Shown: piece by piece, positions 52,129 through 58,818 of the stretch
How the letters are laid out: each line of letters opens with the position of its first letter
How positions within the stretch are numbered: the stretch's first letter is position 1
Assembly: GCF_005405485.1 (NCBI RefSeq)
Contig: NZ_BJED01000006.1
Location: forward strand, 124,001-188,000
Length of the DNA: 64,000 nucleotides
Direction of reading: 5' to 3'
Origin: Enterococcus hulanensis
Lineage (GTDB): Bacteria > Bacillota > Bacilli > Lactobacillales > Enterococcaceae
Made by a program: the position numbers and the translations under genes
Notes under the pieces: model-generated
What the model was told of the DNA's origin: nothing
Database searches by the model: none
What the model saw: only the letters and a program-made list of their open reading frames with translations

Positions 52129-52941
52129 ATGGTTGAAGTTGTGGGTGTTCGTTTTCGGGATGCAGGTCATATTTATTATTATGCACCAGGTAAAAACGAA
52201 TATTTTTATAATGATAAAGTCTTGGTCGAGTCACAACAGGCGCACCAGATTGCGACAGTGGCAATTCCAAAAATAGAAATAGAGAAAAAAGATTTATCTG
52301 ATGATTTAAAAATGATTTTACATAAAGCATCTGATAAAGAATTGAAAAAAGTAGCGCAGAATGAAGCTGATGCAGAAGCGGCCTTTAAGGTTGCCAAAGA
52401 AAAAATTCGCGCGCATGAATTAGAAATGAAATTGATCCAAGTCGAATATACTTTTGATCGCAGTAAAATGATTTTTTATTTTACCGCAGATGGACGCATT
52501 GATTTTCGTGAATTAGTAAAAGACTTAGCGGGTGTATTTCGCACGCGAATTGAACTACGTCAAATTGGTGTACGTGATGAGGCGAAAATTCTCGGCGGCA
52601 TTGGGCCGTGTGGACGCCCATTATGCTGTTCGACTTTTTTAGGCGATTTTATTCCAGTTTCAATCAAAATGGCTAAAGACCAAGGACTATCGTTGAATCC
52701 AACGAAAATCTCTGGATTATGCGGTCGCTTGATGTGCTGTTTGAAATATGAAAATAGCGAGTATGAAGCGGCGAAAAAAGAAATGCCTGATTATGGCAAA
52801 GAGATCAATACCCCAGAAGGACGCGGCAAAGTGATCGGCTTAAACCTGCTGAGTAAAGTAGTGAAGGTCCGTTTGTTTGGTCGTGATGCGACGGTGGATT
52901 TTGATTATCAAGAACTTGTTGAAGCAGGTGATTTATCATGA
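52129..52941 (+). CDS. ricT: RicT (YaaT), PSP1-domain protein
   Basis: Protein of 270 residues with a central PSP1 domain (VEYTFDRSKMIFYFTADGRIDF) and the cysteine-rich motifs GPCGRPLCCSTFLGDF and SGLCGRLMCCLKYE. In Bacillus RicT forms the RicA–RicF–RicT iron–sulfur complex that promotes RNase Y-dependent mRNA maturation and affects sporulation and competence. The start has AGGGAG upstream and the stop overlaps yabA. Confidence 0.92.
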   Translation: MVEVVGVRFRDAGHIYYYAPGKNEYFYNDKVLVESQQAHQIATVAIPKIEIEKKDLSDDLKMILHKASDKELKKVAQNEADAEAAFKVAKEKIRAHELEMKLIQVEYTFDRSKMIFYFTADGRIDFRELVKDLAGVFRTRIELRQIGVRDEAKILGGIGPCGRPLCCSTFLGDFIPVSIKMAKDQGLSLNPTKISGLCGRLMCCLKYENSEYEAAKKEMPDYGKEINTPEGRGKVIGLNLLSKVVKVRLFGRDATVDFDYQELVEAGDLS

Positions 52942-53288
52942 TGGATCGACGTTCCTTGTATGATGGCTTGAATCAACTAGAGCAAGACATGAACAAAAAT
53001 CTTGAAGATTTAGTTTCTATGAAAGAGACCTTGCTCGAGCTTGTAGAAAAAAATGCCACATTGGAAATGGAAAACGAACGTTTGCGGGAACGGATTCGTG
53101 AGATTAATGAGAAAAAATCCCCCGTTTTAGATGAACGGCAAGAACTGTCGGAATCTCGCTTAAATCTTGAAAAAATTTACGAGGATGGTTTTCATGTCTG
53201 CAATCTGCTTTATGGATCAAGACGTGAGCAGGATGAGCCTTGCGCTTTTTGCCTAGATGTCATCTATCGTGAAAGCAAACAAAAATAA
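52938..53288 (+). CDS. yabA: Replication initiation control protein YabA
   Basis: Protein of 116 residues that bridges DnaA and the DnaN clamp to prevent re-initiation. An N-terminal leucine-zipper-like coiled coil (about 1–60) is followed by a C-terminal zinc-binding region with His and three Cys (FHVCNLLYG...PCAFC). The start overlaps the ricT stop (ATGATGG), so the second ATG at 52,941 is also possible. Confidence 0.92.
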   Translation: MMDRRSLYDGLNQLEQDMNKNLEDLVSMKETLLELVEKNATLEMENERLRERIREINEKKSPVLDERQELSESRLNLEKIYEDGFHVCNLLYGSRREQDEPCAFCLDVIYRESKQK

Positions 53289-53340
53289 ATTGAAGGTTGT
53301 TCCTGAAGTCGTTACTTCCAGAACACTTTTATTCAGTAAT

Positions 53341-53378
53341 AGTGGGTATGACGCTGCTTATGTCACACCCACTTTTTT
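53341..53378 (+). terminator. Terminator after yabA
   Basis: AGTGGGT.TGAC and GTCA..ACCCACT form a broken stem followed by six T. It lies inside a short open frame (53,257–53,460) that is therefore unlikely to be a gene. Confidence 0.75.
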
Positions 53379-53480
53379 GCAGTTTTTAAAAGTCTTCCTT
53401 GAGATAGACTTGCTAGAGAATCAAAGGTGTATGATCTTAGTAAGAAAAGGAATAGTTTAAGATGAGTTAGGAGAATGATT

Positions 53481-54335
53481 GTGAAGATTCAAAAAAGTTT
53501 TGCACAACAAGTGGGGACGCTGTATCTTGTTCCGACACCGATTGGTAATTTGGAGGATATGACATTTCGTGCGATCAAGACCTTACAAACGGTTGATTTG
53601 ATAGCTAGTGAGGATACGCGTAATACTCAAAAACTGTTGAATCATTTTGAAGTGAAGGTGCCGCAAAAAAGTTTGCATGAACATAACTATAATGAACGTA
53701 TTCCAGAGTTGCTGGACTTTTTAGAAAGCGGCAAATCGATAGCTCAAGTAAGTGATGCGGGGATGCCTTCTATTAGTGATCCGGGACATGAGTTAGTTGT
53801 GGCTTGTATTGAAAGAGAAATCCCCGTCGTGTCTTTACCCGGAGCAACTGCAGGTATGACCGCATTGATCGCTTCAGGTTTATTGCCCCAGCCGTTCTTT
53901 TTCTATGGCTTTTTGCAGCGGAAGAGAAGTGTTCAGAAAAAGGAACTGGATGAACTGAAAGGACAGCAGGCAACGTTGATTTTTTATGAGTCGCCGCATC
54001 GAATCAAAGAGACCTTGAAAAATATCACGGAAGTTTTTGGTAATCGCGAAGTGGTGATTTGTCGTGAGTTGACTAAGCTTTATGAGGAATATCTGCGAGG
54101 TACCACAGAAGAATTGATTGAATACTTGTCAGATCATTCGTTAAAGGGCGAATGTTGCTTGTTAGTTTCAGGTGCAACGGAGACAGCAGAAGAGGAAATT
54201 TTCACAGGAACACTAAAGGAGCAAGTTGAAGAATTGATCTCAGGTGGAACCTCTTCGAAAGAAGCTATCAAGTCTGTAGCCAAACGACATGGATTGAAGA
54301 AGCAGGACGTTTACAAAGAATATCATGAATTGTAA
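53481..54335 (+). CDS. rsmI: 16S rRNA 2'-O-methyltransferase RsmI
   Basis: SAM-dependent enzyme of about 284 residues that methylates the ribose of C1402 in 16S rRNA. Tetrapyrrole-methylase-type motifs are visible: LYLVPTPIGNLEDMT, ASEDTRNTQKLL, DAGMPSISDPG and YESPHRI. The GTG at 53481 lies seven bases after AGGAG; the ATG at 53475 is too close. A strong terminator follows. Confidence 0.93.
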   Translation: MKIQKSFAQQVGTLYLVPTPIGNLEDMTFRAIKTLQTVDLIASEDTRNTQKLLNHFEVKVPQKSLHEHNYNERIPELLDFLESGKSIAQVSDAGMPSISDPGHELVVACIEREIPVVSLPGATAGMTALIASGLLPQPFFFYGFLQRKRSVQKKELDELKGQQATLIFYESPHRIKETLKNITEVFGNREVVICRELTKLYEEYLRGTTEELIEYLSDHSLKGECCLLVSGATETAEEEIFTGTLKEQVEELISGGTSSKEAIKSVAKRHGLKKQDVYKEYHEL

Positions 54336-54363
54336 GAGCAGGAGAACCTTCCTGCTCTTTTTG
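54334..54363 (+). terminator. Terminator after rsmI
   Basis: AAGAGCAGGA/TCCTGCTCTT (10 bp) with a six-base loop, followed by T-rich sequence. Confidence 0.9.
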
Positions 54364-54447
54364 TGTAAGTTTTTCTGCCATGGAAAGTTACTAAATTAGA
54401 ATTAAATGAAAAAAATGAGGGAAAACTCTTTTTTTATTTAAAAACGA

Positions 54448-54456
54448 TGTTAGAAT
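54448..54456 (+). promoter_or_regulatory. Extended –10 promoter candidate for amtB–PII
   Basis: TGTTAGAAT about 30 bases before the amtB start. No clear nitrogen-regulator site is visible near it. Confidence 0.45.
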
Positions 54457-54486
54457 ACTTAACATAAAAAGAAATGGAGTGGTTCG

Positions 54487-55701
54487 ATGGCAGCAAATAT
54501 TGCATTTATTTTGATTTGTTCAGGATTAGTTTTTCTCATGACACCTGCATTAGCTTTTTTCTATGGCGGGCTGGAGCGGCGGAAAAATATTTTGAACACG
54601 ATGATGATGGTAATTTGTACAATGGGATTGGCTTCTTTGATTTGGATAGCCATTGGTTACTCTTTATCATTCAGCGGCGGTGGAGATTTTATTGGCAACT
54701 TAGATAAAGTATTTTTCAACGGGGTCTCCATGTCAAAGGGGGATGGGATTCCAGAAGGGCTATTCGCATTCTTTCAAATGATGTTCGCTTTGATCACGAC
54801 CGCAATTTTAACAGGATCAGTTGCTGGTCGGATGCGGTTTTCAGCCATTTTCCTATTTATCGCGATTTGGCTGGTGGTGGTGTATTTTCCTATGGCGCAT
54901 ATGGTTTGGGGCGGCGGTTTCCTAGATAAAATTGGTTCGATTGATTTTGCTGGGGGAAATGTCGTGCATATTAGTTCAGGAATTTCTGGTTTGGTTTTAG
55001 CGATTGTATTGGGGCGGCGCCGCGAATATCATCTTGGTGATTATCGGCCACACAATGTTCCCTTTGTTGTTTTGGGAACAGGGCTGTTGTGGTTTGGTTG
55101 GTTCGGCTTTAATGGCGGCTCGGCGTTAGCAGCTGATGGTTTGGCAATTCATGCTATGATTACTACCAACACAGCGGCGGCTTGTGCGATGTTATCTTGG
55201 ATGTTGATCGAAAAGATTTTAAACGGCAAGCCAACTGTAGTCGGGGCCTGCACAGGGGCTGTTGTAGGTTTAGTTGCTATTACCCCGGGTGCCGGATTCG
55301 TTTCAATTTGGTCGAGCTTGCTGATCGGAGCGTTAGTAAGTCCGTTTTGCTATTTCTTTATTTCAGTTATCAAGCAGAAACTTGGATTTGATGATGCGTT
55401 AGATGCGTTTGGCTGTCATGGTGTTGGCGGAATTTTCGGAGGTATTGTTACAGGTATCTTTGCTGATCCTTCAATCGGCGGACGAACTGGCTTGATTTAT
55501 GGAGAGAGTCATCTGTTTATTGCCCAAATCGAAAGTGTCCTCTTTACGCTAGTCTTTGCAGGAGCAGCTAGTTACCTGATTATCTCATTGATCAGAGTCT
55601 TTATGCCGATTCGGGTCTCGCAACAAGAAGAAGCGTTAGGATTAGATCAAATAGAGCACGACGAAAATGCGTATCCGACATTCATGGGAATGGACTCTTA
55701 A
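54487..55701 (+). CDS. amtB: Ammonium transporter AmtB
   Basis: Membrane protein of 404 residues with about 11 segments that moves ammonium into the cell. It has the family traits FYGGLERRKNILNTM and FGWFGFNGGSALAAD, the pore histidines within NVVHISSGISG and GCHGVGGIFGGI, and a cytosolic C-terminal tail that can bind PII. Twenty-one bases separate it from the PII gene. GGAGTGG precedes the ATG. Confidence 0.94.
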   Translation: MAANIAFILICSGLVFLMTPALAFFYGGLERRKNILNTMMMVICTMGLASLIWIAIGYSLSFSGGGDFIGNLDKVFFNGVSMSKGDGIPEGLFAFFQMMFALITTAILTGSVAGRMRFSAIFLFIAIWLVVVYFPMAHMVWGGGFLDKIGSIDFAGGNVVHISSGISGLVLAIVLGRRREYHLGDYRPHNVPFVVLGTGLLWFGWFGFNGGSALAADGLAIHAMITTNTAAACAMLSWMLIEKILNGKPTVVGACTGAVVGLVAITPGAGFVSIWSSLLIGALVSPFCYFFISVIKQKLGFDDALDAFGCHGVGGIFGGIVTGIFADPSIGGRTGLIYGESHLFIAQIESVLFTLVFAGAASYLIISLIRVFMPIRVSQQEEALGLDQIEHDENAYPTFMGMDS

Positions 55702-55722
55702 GGCTAGCAGGAGGAGACTGAG

Positions 55723-56067
55723 ATGAAAAAAGTTGAAGCGATTATTAGACAAGAAAAATTAGAAGCGATCAAGGCAGTGATTGATCAGGAAATAGAAGTA
55801 AATGGTATGACGGTCAGCCAAGTATTAGGTTGTGGCTTACAAAAAGGTCAGAAAAGTCATGTTCGAGGTCAAGAAATTATTACAACGTTATTACCTAAAG
55901 TGTCAGTGAGCTTTATCCTAGCTGATGAGGACGTAAACCGAGTGATTGATTTAATTTTAGAAACCTGTCAGTCGGAAGAATGCGGGACAGGAAAAATATT
56001 CGTTTATCCGATTGAAGAAGTGATCCGTATTCGGACTCGGGAAACGGGCAAAGCAGCGATCCAATAA
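55723..56067 (+). CDS. PII nitrogen regulatory protein (GlnB/GlnK-type) without the T-loop tyrosine
   Basis: PII-type trimeric signal protein of 114 residues. The nucleotide loops are conserved (CGTGKIFVYP for the B-loop, VIRIRTRETG for the C-loop). In the T-loop the E. coli GlnB Tyr51 (GHAELYRGAEY) aligns with Val47 (GQKSHVRGQEI), so uridylylation is not possible. Gram-positive PII proteins generally lack this modification and respond to ATP, ADP and 2-oxoglutarate. GAGGAG precedes the start. Coupled with amtB, it probably gates ammonium uptake. Confidence 0.92.
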   Translation: MKKVEAIIRQEKLEAIKAVIDQEIEVNGMTVSQVLGCGLQKGQKSHVRGQEIITTLLPKVSVSFILADEDVNRVIDLILETCQSEECGTGKIFVYPIEEVIRIRTRETGKAAIQ

Positions 56068-56112
56068 AAGCAAGTCTGGCTAAGATATTTTCTTAGCCAG
56101 ACTTGCTTTTAT
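56065..56112. terminator. Bidirectional terminator after PII gene
   Basis: A 19-bp perfect stem (56,067–56,085 with 56,091–56,109), A-rich and T-rich at the two ends. Confidence 0.92.
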
Positions 56113-56648
56113 TTAAGGATGTCATCTTTTATTTTGGCAAATTCTGATTCGTTTAAAATTCCTTGATCCAGTAATTCTTTCATTTTTAAAAGCTGTTCAG
56201 CTTTACTTAATTGATTTTCAGTATTCTTTTCTTTGGTCACTAATTGAATAGCTTCTTTCAGTTTTGCTAAAACTTTTGGAGCTTCTTCTTCAGTCAAAAC
56301 GATCTTGATCGTTCCTTCTAACGATGTAATCTCCAATAAGTCTAAGCTCGTTTCTTTTATTAAACGAAGATCCTGCATATTTGCTAAAGGAATTACTTTG
56401 AAATCATCGCCAATCATTTTCTTTTGCCCCATGATAAAACGCTGATTAGTTAGGGCATATGCATAAAAGCCGTCATTTTTAGTCGCAGAGGTTCGGTTGT
56501 GCAGACCGATAAAGCAAACCAAAATCTCTTCGTCGGAAACTAAATGTTTTTCTAAGACGGTAAAAAGTCTCACGCCCCATTGTTGGTCAGAACCTGAGAA
56601 AAACCCCGTGTCTTGGCAGAATTGATACATTTCTTCAGCAGTTTTCAT
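56109..56648 (-). CDS. PH-like and SHOCT domain protein
   Basis: Cytosolic protein of 179 residues. The N-terminal half resembles a bacterial PH-like domain (NDGFYAYALTNQRFIMGQKKMI, then KVIPLANMQDLRL). The C-terminal 35 residues form a SHOCT-type motif (KAEQLLKMKELLDQGILNESEFAKIKDDIL). Such proteins bind membranes or partner proteins; function unknown. GGAGTAC precedes the ATG at 56648. It is separated from the baeRF-like gene by a terminator-like hairpin. Confidence 0.75.
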   Translation of the reverse strand: MKTAEEMYQFCQDTGFFSGSDQQWGVRLFTVLEKHLVSDEEILVCFIGLHNRTSATKNDGFYAYALTNQRFIMGQKKMIGDDFKVIPLANMQDLRLIKETSLDLLEITSLEGTIKIVLTEEEAPKVLAKLKEAIQLVTKEKNTENQLSKAEQLLKMKELLDQGILNESEFAKIKDDILK

Positions 56649-56732
56649 GATGTACTCCTTTGATTTATTATTTCCAGTTTAGCAAAATTTGGAAACGCAA
56701 ACAAATATTTTTAAAGTAATGACAACTCGCAA

Positions 56733-56764
56733 TAAAAAAACCACCATAGCCGTCACTATGGTGG
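56733..56764 (-). terminator. Orphan terminator hairpin on the minus strand
   Basis: A 9-bp perfect stem CCACCATAG/CTATGGTGG (six-base loop), followed on the minus strand by seven U. No convincing minus-strand gene lies upstream of it in the 380-base gap between the PH/SHOCT and baeRF-like genes. The rest of the gap holds no strong feature. Confidence 0.7.
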
Positions 56765-57028
56765 AAATGAAGGTTGTTATTTACTCTTGGTAGGAGTAAG
56801 TATGAAAAACCAATTCGGGATAATTGGTATATTTTTATGATAAAGCAAACAATCAATGAAATCATGAATAGTCGTTTGTTAATCACTAAGAAATGTATTA
56901 GAAAAAACTTATGCAAATTCCAGTAAAATTTTTCGATTAATTTCATAATGTAAGGGTTGCGTTTCATTTTTAGGAATTTAGCAGCTATGTTACACTTGGA
57001 TTGGAAGATTAAATAGGAGGGTACATTT

Positions 57029-58132
57029 ATGGCAAATATCAGTAAAAAGTTACTAACTGAATTGACTTCAGAAGAAGCAACCGGTCCGTTTATCACATTT
57101 ATGCTAAACACTCATCATGCACATCAAGATGTTGAAAAAGATCAAATCATGTTTAAGAACTTTGCTAAAGAAGCGAAAAAACGCTTCGAAAAGAAATACA
57201 CTGATCACAGCTTTGAACCATTCCAAGTAAAAATCGATCAATTACTCGCAGATGGGGATTTCTGGCGAAACGGAACAAAAGGTGTCGCGGTGATCTTAAC
57301 ATCAGATGAAACCTATATTCATCGATTAAGTATTTCTGTCGATGACCAATATTATGTGAGTGACTTGCCATATTTATTGGCAATCATAAAAAATGCTCAA
57401 TTCAACTATGCTTATTATTTGATGGCTTTAAATAGGGATTCCATGAAACTTTATTTTGTTCGCAACAAAGAAGTTAAAATGATCGAACTTCCAGAAGATG
57501 CACCGAGGGATATCGTGGCGGCACTAGGCGATGAATTGACTGGCGGTAATTTAAACGTCTCGGCTCGCGGCGGAGAAGTTGGAAGCTATCATGGTGTAAA
57601 TACGAAGGACGAAGAAGTTGAAATCGATTGGGTCAATTATTACCAGGCTGTCGATAATTTCTTAAAGGAATTAGATAATCCAGATCAGTTGCCGTTGTAT
57701 CTTTTTGCTTTGCCAGAAAATCAGACACAATTTAAAAAAATTGCGAAGAATCCGTATTACTCAGATAAGGCAGCAATCAGCGGATCACCGGCTCAAGCGA
57801 ATATCAATGAAATTAAACAAGAGGCGCAAAAGCTCTCTGATCAACTTGCGGAAGTGGAGACGCAAACGTATCAAAAATTGATTAATCGGAAATTCGTTGA
57901 TCAATTAGTCGATATTGTACCAGCTGCAAAAGAAGGTAAGGTCTCTCATTTGTTTATCGCAACTTCAAATCTTGTAGATGGTTTCGGAGAAGATCCGGAT
58001 GTCGAATATGATCGACGACAAGTGCTTAATGAAATTGCCGACAATGTTATCAAAAATGGTGGACAGGTCTTTGTTCTAGACCAAAAGGATGCACCAGATG
58101 AGAAAAGCTTATTGGCGATTTTACGGTATTAG
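57029..58132 (+). CDS. baeRF-family (bacterial eRF1-like) protein
   Basis: Cytosolic protein of 367 residues. It seems to belong to the bacterial eRF1/Pelota-like (baeRF) families, relatives of release factors whose role in bacteria is unsettled but linked in prediction to ribosome rescue or stress. Recognisable parts are the N-terminal GPFITFMLNTHHAHQDVEKDQ, the middle YLMALNRDSMKLYFVRN and the C-terminal VSHLFIATSN with QVFVLDQKDAPDEKSLLAILRY. No GGQ tripeptide is evident. AGGAGGG precedes the ATG. Monocistronic. Confidence 0.68.
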   Translation: MANISKKLLTELTSEEATGPFITFMLNTHHAHQDVEKDQIMFKNFAKEAKKRFEKKYTDHSFEPFQVKIDQLLADGDFWRNGTKGVAVILTSDETYIHRLSISVDDQYYVSDLPYLLAIIKNAQFNYAYYLMALNRDSMKLYFVRNKEVKMIELPEDAPRDIVAALGDELTGGNLNVSARGGEVGSYHGVNTKDEEVEIDWVNYYQAVDNFLKELDNPDQLPLYLFALPENQTQFKKIAKNPYYSDKAAISGSPAQANINEIKQEAQKLSDQLAEVETQTYQKLINRKFVDQLVDIVPAAKEGKVSHLFIATSNLVDGFGEDPDVEYDRRQVLNEIADNVIKNGGQVFVLDQKDAPDEKSLLAILRY

Positions 58133-58171
58133 TCTTTAAATATTTCAAATATATTAAGTAAAAACTTTTTG

Positions 58172-58200
58172 AGCGATAACCTAGTGTTATCGCTTTATGT
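58172..58200 (+). terminator. Terminator after the baeRF-like gene
   Basis: AGCGATAAC/GTTATCGCT (9 bp) with a five-base loop and a weak T-tract. Confidence 0.6.
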
Positions 58201-58201
58201 G

Positions 58202-58210
58202 TGTTATACT
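58202..58210 (+). promoter_or_regulatory. Extended –10 promoter of the cold-shock gene
   Basis: TGTTATACT matches the extended –10. Transcription would start near 58,217, leaving a leader of about 108 bases before cspA, the kind of long 5' UTR typical for cold-shock genes. Confidence 0.5.
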
Positions 58211-58324
58211 TCTAATTGTAGTTTTTGTACGGTAATATTGGCAAGTTTGTTTCAGACAACATCTTTCCTATTTCACCATTCAAGTAATTACAAAATTAAT
58301 TTTTATCCTAGGAGGATGTTTAAC

Positions 58325-58525
58325 ATGGAACAAGGTACAGTAAAATGGTTCAACTCAGAAAAAGGCTACGGATTTATCACTGCTGAAAACGGAAATGACG
58401 TATTCGTACATTTCTCAGCTATCCAAGGCGACGGCTTCAAAACTTTAGAAGAAGGTCAAGCAGTGACTTTCGACGTTGAAGAAGGCCAACGTGGACCTCA
58501 AGCTACAAACGTTAACAAAGCTTAA
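58325..58525 (+). CDS. cspA: Cold-shock protein CspA family
   Basis: RNA/ssDNA-binding protein of 66 residues, a five-strand OB fold that melts RNA structure. RNP1 (KGYGFIT) and RNP2 (DVFVHF) are intact, and the start [14 protein letters not shown] is canonical. AGGAGG precedes the ATG at 58325. The open frame from 58169 is only leader. GC content and codon use are typical of a highly expressed gene. The cspA symbol stands for the family. Confidence 0.95.
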   Translation: MEQGTVKWFNSEKGYGFITAENGNDVFVHFSAIQGDGFKTLEEGQAVTFDVEEGQRGPQATNVNKA

Positions 58526-58541
58526 TTAATAGTAGACTTTT

Positions 58542-58572
58542 ATGCCAGATGCGAAAGCATCTGGCTTTTTTT
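58542..58572 (+). terminator. Terminator after cspA
   Basis: GCCAGATGC/GCATCTGGC with a GAAA tetraloop followed by seven T. Confidence 0.92.
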
Positions 58573-58651
58573 CGTTTATCTTCTATTTTTCATTTTAGAA
58601 GATAACAGCAGGGTTAAATTTGTTTGGAATCGTTTTAACCAAAGAACTTTC

Positions 58652-58681
58652 TTGTAGAAAGTGGTAGTATTCAGATATAAT
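58652..58681 (+). promoter_or_regulatory. Promoter candidate of the dinG operon
   Basis: TTGTAG and TATAAT are separated by 18 bases. Transcription would begin near 58,688, about 130 bases before dinG, and would include a 12-codon frame (58,701–58,739). Confidence 0.55.
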
Positions 58682-58818
58682 GCGTGAGGAAGGCTTTACT
58701 GTGATCAATCATTTTTTTCGGGTTCTAACAAGTTATTAGTTAGAGGTGAGAACAGTTAGGCTCATATTAGTGAGGTTTTATAAAAGTAACACACGAATTC
58801 GAGGAAGGAGGGGTGAGT

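Noticed and set aside
53257-53460. 67-codon open frame between yabA and rsmI
   Set aside because: It starts inside yabA, has no ribosome site and contains the yabA terminator hairpin at 53,341.
56668-57111. 147-codon minus-strand open frame
   Set aside because: It is antisense to the start of the baeRF-like gene, runs through a terminator hairpin and has no ribosome site. Only the hairpin is reported.
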